Source: an uncultured Pseudomonadota bacterium
Lineage (GTDB): Bacteria; Pseudomonadota; Gammaproteobacteria; Burkholderiales; JALYOK01
Assembly: GCA_902826775.1 (NCBI GenBank)
Contig: CADEHE010000002.1
Location: 434,001 to 498,000, forward strand
Length of the DNA stretch: 64,000 bases
Reading direction: 5' to 3'
The notes under the pieces were generated by a model that ran no database searches, was not told the origin of the DNA, and worked only from the letters and a program-made list of their open reading frames with translations. The position numbers and the translations under genes were made by a program. Below, piece by piece: positions 1-8,029 of the stretch; within the stretch, counting starts at the first letter, position 1; each line of letters begins with the position of its first letter.

Positions 1-2
1 AA

Positions 3-1532
3 CTTGGGCATCAAGTCGAGCAGGCGGTTGCGCCCGTCGGCAGGCGCGAGGATACGGCGCCTCTATCGAGGTTGCTTTGGCTACTTGACTATGGTGCTTA
101 CAAATATCTGCGCGGCGACTGGCGCGCTGCAATTGAGATTTACCAAGGGGGGGTGAGCGACGCTGATCGAATTGGCATCCCGGGCTTACGCTACTGGATT
201 CGGGTTCTGCGGGCATATTGCTATTTGAGCATTGGCGATACAGCGAGCGCAGCTAGCGATGTAAGCGAGTTGACCGCAATCGGCAGTGCTGCCGCGATTG
301 TCCCTACCGTTTACGAGAACCGAGTTAAAGCACTCCTCGCGTCACAGCTCGGACGCTTCGATGAAGCGAAATCCTATGCGCTTAGGGCGGTAGCATGCAC
401 CGACCAAGACGGTCCTGAATACATGCGACCAGCGGCGCGCGCAGACGTCGCTTCGGTCTTAGTAGCAGCGGGGGCTCTAGAGCTTGCGGAGAATGTGCTC
501 GCCGAAGGAGAAGAACTTGAGGCGAACACGGGTGCGACTGTGAATCGCGCCGAGTTCGCGGCGGCTCGGGCGTACTTAAGTCTTCGCAAGGGCGAGCGCA
601 CTGAGATGCTGAGGCATTTGTCTACAGCGCTATCTCTGGCTCGCAATCCCGGATTGTTGGGTAAGTTGAGTTTCTGCCGGCCGGGTCTGCCCGGCTTGCT
701 TTCCGAAGCATTGCGCCATGGTATCGAACCCGACTTGGCAACGCGAATCATCAACGAGTGGGCAGTGCCGCCACCGTCACGCTCCCAGCAGGCTTGGCCC
801 TGGCGTCTGAAAATGTTTGCTCTAGGTCGGTTCGAAATATACATCGATGATGAGCCGATCGCAGTGCGCGGACGGGTTCAATACAAGGTCTTGGAGCTGG
901 CACGCCTGCTGATTGCGCTAGGTCCGGGTGCTGTGGCGAACCACCAGGCTATCGACGCGCTTTGGCCGGATTCCGAAGGCGACACGGCTGCCATAAACCT
1001 TAAATCCACTGTACATCGCCTCCGTGCGTTGTTGGGCGGCGCCGAATCGTTGCGCGTTTCAGATGGCAAGTTGAACCTAAATACCGCAATCTGCTGGGTA
1101 GATAGCTGGGCGTTCGAGGAGATGTCTGAAACTGTGGCGGGCAAAAAAGACTCGCTGTTTGAGAATCCCGAACAACTGGAAGAAGCACTGGCGTTGTATC
1201 GCGGCTGCTTGTTTCCTCAAGAGCAAGAGTCGTATCTGCAGCGTGCGCGGCAGCGCTTGCGCTCGCGCTTTCTAAACGCAGTACAAGAGCTTGGCCGCCA
1301 TTTCCAGACCACTGGGAATTTGCCTAAAGCCGCAACCCTTTATCGAAAAGCCTTAGAAGCTGACCCTTACGCCGACGTACTTTACCGCGAGCTGATGATT
1401 TGTCTGCAGGAACAAGGTCGCATCAACGAAGCCGCGAACGTCTTTTTGGATTGCCAAGCGAATCTCGCCTCCAACAACGGAAAACTTTCTGCCGAGACGC
1501 TCAAAGTGTTCGAACTCATGCGGGAAAACTGA
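3..1532 (+). CDS. AfsR/SARP-type transcriptional regulator, C-terminal part (5-prime end outside window)
   Basis: The frame is open to the left edge, so the gene starts before the window; the first in-window start-like codon (TTG at 72) is not credible as the real start. The visible protein has helical TPR-like repeats (about the first 240 codons), then a winged-helix OmpR/SARP-like DNA-binding domain starting near base 813 (LGRFEIYIDD, then ALWPDSEGD and LKSTVHRLRALLG), then a bacterial transcriptional activator domain (BTAD) with more TPR-like helices to the end. This order is that of the large MalT/AfsR-like regulators whose N-terminal half is an ATPase; that half would lie upstream and is not seen. 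It probably activates the hydrolase gene 88 bases downstream, which has a SARP-like direct repeat in its promoter region. Domain call is firm; the inducer is unknown. Confidence 0.8.
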   Translation, partial: LGHQVEQAVAPVGRREDTAPLSRLLWLLDYGAYKYLRGDWRAAIEIYQGGVSDADRIGIPGLRYWIRVLRAYCYLSIGDTASAASDVSELTAIGSAAAIVPTVYENRVKALLASQLGRFDEAKSYALRAVACTDQDGPEYMRPAARADVASVLVAAGALELAENVLAEGEELEANTGATVNRAEFAAARAYLSLRKGERTEMLRHLSTALSLARNPGLLGKLSFCRPGLPGLLSEALRHGIEPDLATRIINEWAVPPPSRSQQAWPWRLKMFALGRFEIYIDDEPIAVRGRVQYKVLELARLLIALGPGAVANHQAIDALWPDSEGDTAAINLKSTVHRLRALLGGAESLRVSDGKLNLNTAICWVDSWAFEEMSETVAGKKDSLFENPEQLEEALALYRGCLFPQEQESYLQRARQRLRSRFLNAVQELGRHFQTTGNLPKAATLYRKALEADPYADVLYRELMICLQEQGRINEAANVFLDCQANLASNNGKLSAETLKVFELMREN

Positions 1533-1533
1533 C

Positions 1534-1571
1534 CTGCAACCTTTCTGCAACCTCGCCGCGGTTACTCTAAT
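1534..1571 (+). promoter_or_regulatory. Candidate SARP/BTAD operator and promoter
   Basis: CTGCAACCT occurs at 1534-1542 and again at 1545-1553, a perfect 9-bp direct repeat with an 11-bp period. TCTAAT at 1566-1571 is a plausible -10 box, so the repeats would overlap the -35 region. SARP-family activators are known to bind heptamer direct repeats spaced 11 bp over a poor -35 box. The gene immediately upstream encodes such a regulator and the gene immediately downstream is an exported hydrolase. The repeat is seen directly; the binding is inferred. Confidence 0.5.
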
Positions 1572-1620
1572 TGCATCTGTGTCCTCCATTAACCGCGCGT
1601 TTCTCTAAAAGGATTCTGAT

Positions 1621-2625
1621 ATGCGTTTCGCCATATCCGTCAATGCTTTACGATTTGGTTTATGCGTGTCGCTCGTACTGCTGGGCCTCACGCTGTCGCT
1701 GCAGGCGCCGGCGCAGGGGTTTGATCGTCAGGATGTCAAAATCAAGAGTCAGGGACTAGATTTAGCTGCGTGGTTCTATCTGCCCAAAAAAGCTAGCGGC
1801 AGCGGGAAACGACCAGCCATAGTGATGGCGCACGGGTGGAGCGCTGTGAAAGAGATGTATTTGGATAAGTTCGCAGAGCGCTTTGCGGAGGCTGGATTTG
1901 CCGTGGTGGTGTTCGACTACCGCAGCTTTGGCGGCAGTCAGGGCGAACCTCGGGGAAACATCGTTTGGTATGAGCAACTGGAGGACTATCGCAACGCGAT
2001 TACTTGGGTGTCGCAACGCACAGAGGTCGATCCGGCTCGCATCGGCATTTGGGGCACATCCTATAGTGGCGCGCATGTACTGCATCTCGCTGCCTTCGAT
2101 AAGCGGGTAAGAGCGGTAGTCTCACAAATGCCACCGCCAGCCATCTGGGAGACTTACTACGCGCCCATGACGCCTGAAGATCGCGCAGGAATGTTCACCT
2201 GGGTCGCCGATGCACGTGCCGAGCGTTATAGGACTGGCAAAGTTGCAACCTTCGCAGTGGTTTCGTCCGATGGTAAAGACGCTGCATTGCCTTGGCCAGA
2301 AGCGTACAAGTTCTTTACTGAGACAGCCAAGGCGCGGGCACCGAGTTGGAAGAACGAGATTACGGTGGAGTCAGTTGAGAAAGACATGTTTTACGAAGCT
2401 GACGCCCACATACACCTTATTGCACCGATTCCCCTGCTCATGGTGATTGCGAGCGACGATATCGTTTGCCCGACCGAGGGCGAGAAAAATGCATTTGCAA
2501 GAGCGGGGGAGCCCAAAAAGCTAGTCGTTGTTCAAGGCGGTCACTTTGATTTGTACCAAGGACCTGGGTTTGACAAAGCGGTCGTGCCCACCATTGAATG
2601 GTTCAAGCAGCACTTAAAGCCTTAG
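1621..2625 (+). CDS. Exported alpha/beta hydrolase (dienelactone hydrolase / S15-like)
   Basis: A 334-residue protein with an N-terminal signal peptide (hydrophobic residues about 10-30, ending near APAQG). The alpha/beta hydrolase fold is shown by the oxyanion stretch VMAHGWSA (about 68-75), the nucleophile motif GTSYSG with Ser147, an acidic residue in IASDDIVCP near 279 and His308 in GGHFDLY. It should therefore be a periplasmic or secreted serine hydrolase acting on an ester or peptide; the substrate cannot be told. AAAGGA lies 8 bases before the ATG. Its promoter region contains the SARP-like repeat, so it is probably controlled by the regulator encoded just upstream. Confidence 0.85.
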   Translation: MRFAISVNALRFGLCVSLVLLGLTLSLQAPAQGFDRQDVKIKSQGLDLAAWFYLPKKASGSGKRPAIVMAHGWSAVKEMYLDKFAERFAEAGFAVVVFDYRSFGGSQGEPRGNIVWYEQLEDYRNAITWVSQRTEVDPARIGIWGTSYSGAHVLHLAAFDKRVRAVVSQMPPPAIWETYYAPMTPEDRAGMFTWVADARAERYRTGKVATFAVVSSDGKDAALPWPEAYKFFTETAKARAPSWKNEITVESVEKDMFYEADAHIHLIAPIPLLMVIASDDIVCPTEGEKNAFARAGEPKKLVVVQGGHFDLYQGPGFDKAVVPTIEWFKQHLKP

Positions 2626-2814
2626 AGATGCCCAGCTATCGGGAGGGGGACACCGCTGTCACGGGGTCCAAAATCCCGTGCGTTCGCAAATTGTAGCTGT
2701 ACTAAACATCTGCCTCTCATAACAGTGAATGTGGTTTTGATGCAGAGGTAAGCAACGACCGGCGCTTGGCTGGCGAGGCGCAGAGGAATGATGTGAAGGC
2801 GACGAGCCCTTTGG

Positions 2815-2845
2815 GGCCCGGGGGCTATAGCCTCGGGCCGTTTTC
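2815..2845 (+). terminator. Probable Rho-independent terminator
   Basis: A long GC hairpin with arms GGCCCG-GGGGCT and AGCC-T-CGGGCC around a two-base loop, followed by GTTTTCTT. It lies about 190 bases after the hydrolase gene on the same strand and just before the end of the truncated SnoaL copy on the other strand. The hairpin is clear; the U-tract is short. Confidence 0.5.
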
Positions 2846-2896
2846 TTGACCAGCAGGAGAAAAAGTGGATCCGCTGGCTTGATCCACCCGTTCACC

Positions 2897-3271
2897 TCAA
2901 AACATGGTGTTGCCGTGTGCTTGCTTGCGCGGCACGACTTGAAGCACGTCCCAATGCTCGACGATCTTGCCGTTGTCGTCGAGCCGGAAGATATCGATGC
3001 CGGCCAAATCGCGATCTTTGTAACCGGGCCATTCTTGGTGGCAGTGCAGGATGACGTGGTTGCCTTCGGCAAAAACGCGTTTGAACGTGACGCGCTTGCC
3101 GGGATATTGCTTCGCCATTTTCTCGAAGTAGGCGATGAAGGCTTCTTTGCCGTCCGCGACTTCCGGGTTGTGCTGGATGTAAGTCTCGCCAACGTAGCGC
3201 TCGATCGCTTCGCGCGGGCGCAATTGGTTGAACATTAGATCGTAGAAAGCGACGACGTTTGCTTTGTTTCG
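2897..3271 (-). pseudogene. Truncated second copy of the SnoaL-like gene
   Basis: On the minus strand this encodes 124 residues that match residues 40-163 of the intact SnoaL-like protein encoded at 3868-4359 with five differences by my count. The copy lacks the signal peptide and the true start: homology begins exactly at the codon following the antitoxin stop TAG (3272-3274), in the same frame as the antitoxin. An internal ATG at 3235 could start a 112-residue protein, but no Shine-Dalgarno sequence precedes it. Without a signal peptide the product would be cytoplasmic. I call it a pseudogene or gene fragment; translation by re-initiation after the antitoxin stop is possible. Confidence 0.75.
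2897..3271. repeat. Direct repeat, copy 1 (375 bp)
   Basis: This segment and 3868-4242 are near-identical and in the same orientation. The right end stops sharply at the antitoxin stop codon, the left end at the SnoaL stop codon. The 596 bases between them hold the BrnT-type toxin-antitoxin pair. Confidence 0.85.
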
Positions 3272-3532
3272 CTACGACGTCAAGTTAAGCGGCGCGCCGC
3301 TTCGCGGGGCGTCTGCTTGAACCGATGTTAGTCCAGTGGCAGAACGAGCAACGCCGACGAGCGACTTCAGAGCGGCATTGACTGCCTCATTAGTGGGGAA
3401 TATCTTGGAAAGTTCGGGAGTCAACAACACAAGATTGCTACCCTTCTTGAACTCCATATAATGTTTTCCGCGCACACCCTTGCCAAGATCTTCGCGTCGA
3501 TACTCGGTACGCATTTCATCAATCTTCTTCAT
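3272..3532 (-). CDS. Antitoxin partner of BrnT-type toxin
   Basis: An 86-residue protein directly downstream of the BrnT-like toxin gene, overlapping its end by 14 bases. The ATG at 3532 is chosen because AAAGGA stands 6 bases before it; a GTG at 3547 is an alternative with no good ribosome site. It begins with MKKIDEMR, a charged N-terminal half and a middle part (KHYMEFKKGSNLVLLTPEL) like small antitoxins found next to BrnT rather than classical BrnA. It presumably binds and neutralises the toxin and represses the operon. Toxin-first gene order is usual for brnTA. The last codon is followed directly by the truncated SnoaL sequence in frame. Confidence 0.7.
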   Translation of the reverse strand: MKKIDEMRTEYRREDLGKGVRGKHYMEFKKGSNLVLLTPELSKIFPTNEAVNAALKSLVGVARSATGLTSVQADAPRSGAPLNLTS

Positions 3533-3791
3533 AGATTTTCCTTTCACGCTTTGTCGCCAGTCGCGCGCTGATGATTCGGTATTTCAGACCGCGATGGGTG
3601 TAGACGACTACAAAAAGTCGCCCGATCTTGGACATGCCAAACATAAGCCAACGATCTTTGCCCACGGAATGGTCCGGATCCGCGAACGTGTAGGCCATGG
3701 GGTCACCGAATACTGAGGCCGCTTCTTCGAAGCTAATTTTGTGCTTCTTGAGATATCGCGACGCTTTGGCTGGATCAACTTCAAATTCCAT
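3519..3791 (-). CDS. brnT: BrnT family toxin
   Basis: A 90-residue protein with the BrnT/DUF497 pattern: start MEFEVDPAKASRYLKKHKISF, the motif EEAASVFGDPMAY, then DRWLMFGMS, a beta stretch GRLFVVVYTHR and the end RIISARLATKRERKIYEE. BrnT toxins are RelE-like ribonucleases that stop translation under stress. It is the first gene of the pair and overlaps the antitoxin by 14 bases. An AT-rich CATAAT box ends only a few bases before the ATG, so the transcript may have little or no leader. It is flanked by direct repeats of the SnoaL gene, which suggests insertion as a cassette. Confidence 0.85.
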   Translation of the reverse strand: MEFEVDPAKASRYLKKHKISFEEAASVFGDPMAYTFADPDHSVGKDRWLMFGMSKIGRLFVVVYTHRGLKYRIISARLATKRERKIYEED

Positions 3792-3867
3792 GCGTTATTA
3801 TGGCATGCTGGAATGGGGAATCCGACTAAGCTCCTCCCAGAAACAAAGCACTAAGCCGTAAGGCTTG

Positions 3868-4242
3868 CTAGAACATCGTATTCCCATGCGCCGCCTTGCG
3901 CGGCACCACTTGCAGCACGTCCCAATGCTCGACGATCTTGCCGTTGTCGTCTAGCCGGAAGATATCGATGCCGGCCCAGTCGCGATCCTTGTAGCCGGGC
4001 CATTCTTGGTGGCAGTGCAGGATGACGTGGTTGCCTTCGGCGAAAACGCGCTTGAAGCTCACGCGCTTGCCGGGATATTGCTTGGCCATCTTCTCGAAGT
4101 AGGCGATGAAGGCTTCTTTGCCGTCCGCGACTTCCGGGTTGTGCTGGATGTAAGTCTCGCCAACGTAGCGCTCGATAGCTTCGCGCGGGCGCGATTGGTT
4201 AAACATTAGATCGTAGAAAGCGACGACGTTTTCCTTATTTCG
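3868..4242. repeat. Direct repeat, copy 2 (375 bp)
   Basis: The 3-prime 375 bases of the intact SnoaL-like gene, repeated at 2897-3271 in the same orientation. See that entry for the boundaries. Confidence 0.85.
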
Positions 4243-4359
4243 CTCCAACATGGTTTTCTCCTGCGGTTCGGCTGCCGACGCGGCTGGCGCGATGAGCGCG
4301 AATGTGGCGCATAGCCACGCTACGATCTGCGTACGGCGGTGGGCGAGTAAGTTGGTCAT
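3868..4359 (-). CDS. SnoaL-like (NTF2 fold) exported protein
   Basis: A 163-residue protein with a signal peptide (residues 1-30, ending APAASAAEPQ) followed by a SnoaL/ketosteroid-isomerase-like domain ([40 protein letters not shown]). SnoaL-like proteins of this subtype are small cone-shaped barrels of uncertain substrate. The start at 4359 is chosen over an earlier in-frame ATG (4503) because AAGGGG lies 8 bases upstream and the signal peptide follows directly. It starts 13 bases after the HAD hydrolase gene and is likely in its operon. A truncated copy lies at 2897-3271. Confidence 0.85.
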   Translation of the reverse strand: MTNLLAHRRTQIVAWLCATFALIAPAASAAEPQEKTMLERNKENVVAFYDLMFNQSRPREAIERYVGETYIQHNPEVADGKEAFIAYFEKMAKQYPGKRVSFKRVFAEGNHVILHCHQEWPGYKDRDWAGIDIFRLDDNGKIVEHWDVLQVVPRKAAHGNTMF

Positions 4360-4372
4360 GCGCTCGATCCCC

Positions 4373-5251
4373 TTAAATCTTGTGCTCGCGCCGGCAGTTG
4401 AACACTTCCTTTTGATACGCCACGCCGGCGATGATGGAATCGAGCAGCAGATTGACGCGGCGCGATAGGTGGCTGCCGGCGCGATAGTCGGCCGGCGCGA
4501 CAAAGTCGACGCGCCCGGCTTTCAGCAGCTTGATGCACACTTCTTTGCTGCGCTTGTTGGTATGGTCATAAACGGCAATGCTGTGGCCGCCGTTCTTCTT
4601 GGCGAGCGCCATGCTGGGCACGTCCGTCATGCCATCGCCGACGTAGATGATGTTGGAGAACGGGATCGGGCGCTCGCTTTCCGGCATGTGTTCGTTGATC
4701 GATTCGGTGATCGCTTCTTTGCCTTTGTTGATGCGGAACAGAAACTGCGTTTTGAGCGTGTCGGTGATCAGCAGTTTGGGGAACGTGGCGATGCCGTGGT
4801 GGTTGAAATGATATTCGGAGGCGTAGATCTGCTTGAAGTGCTTGCGGATCGATACGCCGTTGAGAATTTCTTTTTGACCGGCGGAAACGACGTAGTGCTG
4901 CACGTGGGCCATGCCGGCGCCTTTGCGGCGCACGTAGGAATTCACCCGCGAGAACCAGCTTTGCACGCCGGGAAAGTAGCGGATGCGCTTGGCCATGGCG
5001 GCGAAATCCTTGCGCGTCACATGCACGCGCTGATGCTCCAAGTGTTCCAGCATATGGCGCATGTAAGTCAGCATGGGGTCGGACTGCGTGGCGCGCGCCT
5101 CTTCGTTCACGCGCCGCCAGAATTCGTGCGGCTCGATGCCGATCTTGGGCAGGACGGTATATTCCTGCATCGGTTGCGGCGAAAGCGTGCCGTCGAAGTC
5201 GTAGACGATGGCGATCGTGCTTTGGAAGAACCCTTTGGCTTTGCCCGGCAT
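4373..5251 (-). CDS. HAD superfamily hydrolase
   Basis: A 292-residue haloacid-dehalogenase-type phosphatase. Motif I is IVYDFDGTL with the nucleophile Asp18 and Asp20; motif II is VVSAGQ near residue 125; motif IV is YVGDGMTDVPS near 215, which gives the metal-binding acids. A large helical cap lies between motifs I and II. The substrate is not evident. It is the first gene of a probable two-gene operon with the exported SnoaL-like protein. Members of this subfamily are usually annotated only as haloacid dehalogenase-like hydrolases. Confidence 0.85.
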   Translation of the reverse strand: MPGKAKGFFQSTIAIVYDFDGTLSPQPMQEYTVLPKIGIEPHEFWRRVNEEARATQSDPMLTYMRHMLEHLEHQRVHVTRKDFAAMAKRIRYFPGVQSWFSRVNSYVRRKGAGMAHVQHYVVSAGQKEILNGVSIRKHFKQIYASEYHFNHHGIATFPKLLITDTLKTQFLFRINKGKEAITESINEHMPESERPIPFSNIIYVGDGMTDVPSMALAKKNGGHSIAVYDHTNKRSKEVCIKLLKAGRVDFVAPADYRAGSHLSRRVNLLLDSIIAGVAYQKEVFNCRREHKI

Positions 5252-5518
5252 GTTGGATATCGATGAGCAACTCGGTGCGCGCCGATCTTATCACCTCGCG
5301 CCTCATGGGCATCGCACCGACGCCGGATTCGGCATGATACATGTAAATGTATAAGCCGTTGATCAAGATTGCAGGCTAGACTTAACATTGATCTACACGT
5401 AGTATTGCGCTCTAAGCGGGAGACTGGTGCGAAATCACCGAAAGATGGTCACCCCGAGATCAACGCAGTATGATTGCGATTGCTATCGGCCCAGCAGAAG
5501 AAGCTTTAGGAGGCACCC

Positions 5519-6190
5519 ATGAAAACCACGGTTCGATACTCAACGTTAGCGGTGCTCGCCGTGATGGCGGCGCAAACTCTAGGGGGCTGCGCGGTAGTAC
5601 ACCGCGTCAAGGCTTATTACAAGCCGAAGCCGCATATCATCGTGGTCAATAGCGAGCCTGAAGTACGCTCGCAGCCCAAGATCGATATCGCCACCAATAT
5701 CGGCGTGGAAGGTGACGACGATCAGCGCACCGTGCTGTCTGCGGCCGCCACGCAATGGCCGCCACCACGCAACGTGATCCCGACACCGAAGGCATCCGCG
5801 ATGGATAAATGGGCTGTTGCTGAGCGGATTCCGCTGCGCGCGGAACGCATCTTCAAGAGTGCCGCCAAAGCGCCGCGCCTTACCCCCGCCGGCAAACAGG
5901 AATTGGATCGCCTGGCGTTTCAACTGGCTAAGTACGACCAAGGCCAGTTGGTGAACATCGCCATCGTCGACTACGGTGCAAGCGCGAAAGAAACGCGCAT
6001 CGCGCAGCAGCGCGCCGACACGGTAAAGGATTACTTGGCCAAGAAAGGCGTGCGCCCTACGCTGCTAAAGAGCAGCGCCCAGCAAGCGCGCAAAGTTGCA
6101 GCAAACTGTAAGGAAAAGAAAAAAGCAAAATCCGCCGCATGCACACCGCTGGATGCGCGTATGGAAGTGGTCATTCGCAAGAAAACTTAG
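5519..6190 (+). CDS. OmpA-like lipoprotein
   Basis: A 223-residue protein beginning with a lipoprotein signal; the lipobox is LGGC with Cys24. The C-terminal half resembles a divergent OmpA/peptidoglycan-binding domain (LTPAGKQELDRLAFQLAK, then RIAQQRADTVKDYLAKKGV), but the second half of the domain carries an unusual lysine-rich insert (KEKKKAKSAA). AGGAGG stands 6 bases before the ATG. It probably sits in the outer membrane and touches the cell wall. It stands alone; the next gene, ftsH, is convergent with only 8 bases between the stops. Confidence 0.75.
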   Translation: MKTTVRYSTLAVLAVMAAQTLGGCAVVHRVKAYYKPKPHIIVVNSEPEVRSQPKIDIATNIGVEGDDDQRTVLSAAATQWPPPRNVIPTPKASAMDKWAVAERIPLRAERIFKSAAKAPRLTPAGKQELDRLAFQLAKYDQGQLVNIAIVDYGASAKETRIAQQRADTVKDYLAKKGVRPTLLKSSAQQARKVAANCKEKKKAKSAACTPLDARMEVVIRKKT

Positions 6191-6198
6191 CGCTGCCG

Positions 6199-8019
6199 CT
6201 AGGCCGGCAGCAATTGCTGCTTGAACGTCACCAATTCGCTTTCCGTTAGCGTTTCCTTTTCCAGCAAACGCCGCGCCGAGGCTTCCAATACGGTGCGCTG
6301 GCGCTGCAGCAGCGCCACGGTGCGCTCGAATATGCGCTGAATGAGCTCGCGCACCGCCTGATCGATCTCGCGCGCAGTGCCGTCACTGTATTCGCGCTCG
6401 CGCCCGGATTGCGGCACGCCGGGGAGAAATGCGCCGCGTTCCGATTCGTAGCTGACATGCCCGAGTTTTTCATCCATGCCGTAGCGCATGACGATGCTGC
6501 GCGCAATATCGGTGATCTTGGCCAAGTCGTCCGCCGCACCGGTGGAGAGGTGCTTGAAGACGATGTACTCGGCCGCGCGCCCGCCGATGAGCACGGCCAT
6601 CTTGTTTTCCAGTTCTTCGCGCGTCATTAAGAACCGATCTTCGGTCGGGCGCTGAATCGTGTAGCCGAGCGCGCCGATGCCGCGCGGGATGATGGATACT
6701 TTGTGAACCGAGTCGGCGCCCGGCGTCGACATCGCCACCAGCGCATGCCCCATCTCGTGGTAAGCGACGATCTCGCGCTCCTTCGGATTGAGCAGCCGGT
6801 TTTTCTTCTCCAGCCCGGCAACGATGCGTTCCACCGCCACGGTGAAATCGTCGGTCGTCACCGCTTCCTCGCCGCGGCGCGTGGCCACCAGCGCCGCTTC
6901 GTTCACCAAGTTCGCCAAATCGGCACCGGTAAATCCGGGCGTCAGCGCCGCGATCTGATCGGCGTCGGTGCCGGGCGCGAGCTTGATCTTCTTGAAATGC
7001 ACGTTGAGTATTTGCACACGGCCCTTCTTGTCGGGCCGGTCGACCAGCACTTGCCGATCGAAACGCCCCGCGCGCAACAGCGCCGGATCGAGTATCTCCG
7101 GACGGTTGGTGGCCGCCAGCAGAATGAGTCCCTTGCTGGTATCGAAGCCGTCCATCTCCACCAGCAATTGATTCAGCGTCTGCTCTTTTTCGTCGTGCCC
7201 GCCGATGCCCCCGAACGCGCCGCGCGCGCGGCCCATGGCATCCAGCTCATCGATAAAAATAATCGCCGGTGCTTTCAGCCGTGCCTGCTCGAACAAGTCG
7301 CGCACGCGCGCCGCACCAACGCCGACGAACATTTCCACGAACTCCGAACCGTTGATGGAAAAGAACGGCACGCCGGCCTCGCCCGCCACCGCCTTCGCCA
7401 GCAAGGTCTTGCCGGTGCCGGGTGGGCCCACCAGCAGCACGCCTTTCGGAATGCGCGCGCCCAGACGGCCGTACTTGCCCGGATCCTTGAGAAATTCGAC
7501 GATCTCCTGCAGTTCCGCTTCGGCTTCGTCGACACCGGCCACGTCGGCGAACGTCACCTTGGTGTCGGTCTCGACGTAGACCTTCGCCTTGCTCTTGCCG
7601 ATGGACATGAAGCCACCGCCCATGCCGGATTTCTCCGCGAACTTGCGCGCTAAAAACATCCAGATGAAAAAGAAAATTACCGCCGGTAGCACCCACGAGA
7701 GCACCGTTTGCAGAAAATTGCTCTGCACCACGCCGCGGAACTTAACGTTGTACGGTTCCAGATCTTTGGCTAGCGCGGCCTCCACGCGCGTGGTGACGAA
7801 TTTGCTGCGCCCGTCCGGCAGCGGCTTGTTCAATTCGCCTTGAATGGTGTTTTGCAGAATCTCGATCTCTTTGACGTTGCCGGCCTTGAGCTGCTGCACG
7901 AATTCGCTGTAGGGCAGCGGCTCGACGGTGCGCACCGTCTCCCAAATATCGTGCAGCCACATGATGCCCAGCACGGCGAGCACGACATACCAAATGTTGA
8001 ATTGCGTTTGCTTTTGCAT
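6199..8019 (-). CDS. ftsH: ATP-dependent zinc metalloprotease FtsH
   Basis: A 606-residue membrane AAA+ protease that degrades misassembled membrane proteins and some regulators. Visible parts: a first membrane segment (residues 8-23), a periplasmic domain, a second membrane segment (105-123), Walker A GPPGTGKT (198-205), Walker [10 protein letters not shown], the arginine-finger region [17 protein letters not shown] and the zinc site HEMGH (421-425). It is a little shorter than the E. coli enzyme (644). The usual rlmE (ftsJ) neighbour is missing; it starts 10 bases after a 3-hydroxyacyl-CoA dehydrogenase gene, so this may be a second ftsH copy of the genome. Confidence 0.93.
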   Translation of the reverse strand: MQKQTQFNIWYVVLAVLGIMWLHDIWETVRTVEPLPYSEFVQQLKAGNVKEIEILQNTIQGELNKPLPDGRSKFVTTRVEAALAKDLEPYNVKFRGVVQSNFLQTVLSWVLPAVIFFFIWMFLARKFAEKSGMGGGFMSIGKSKAKVYVETDTKVTFADVAGVDEAEAELQEIVEFLKDPGKYGRLGARIPKGVLLVGPPGTGKTLLAKAVAGEAGVPFFSINGSEFVEMFVGVGAARVRDLFEQARLKAPAIIFIDELDAMGRARGAFGGIGGHDEKEQTLNQLLVEMDGFDTSKGLILLAATNRPEILDPALLRAGRFDRQVLVDRPDKKGRVQILNVHFKKIKLAPGTDADQIAALTPGFTGADLANLVNEAALVATRRGEEAVTTDDFTVAVERIVAGLEKKNRLLNPKEREIVAYHEMGHALVAMSTPGADSVHKVSIIPRGIGALGYTIQRPTEDRFLMTREELENKMAVLIGGRAAEYIVFKHLSTGAADDLAKITDIARSIVMRYGMDEKLGHVSYESERGAFLPGVPQSGREREYSDGTAREIDQAVRELIQRIFERTVALLQRQRTVLEASARRLLEKETLTESELVTFKQQLLPA

Positions 8020-8029
8020 GGCTTTGCGC

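Noticed and set aside
5380..5518. Possible riboswitch-like leader before the OmpA-like lipoprotein gene (GGGAGACTGGTGCGAAATCACC)
   Set aside because: It recalls pieces of cobalamin and c-di-GMP riboswitches, but the conserved core of neither could be completed.
6703..7653. Long open frame antisense to ftsH
   Set aside because: Shadow of a GC-rich conserved gene; sequence is His/Arg-rich without known motifs.
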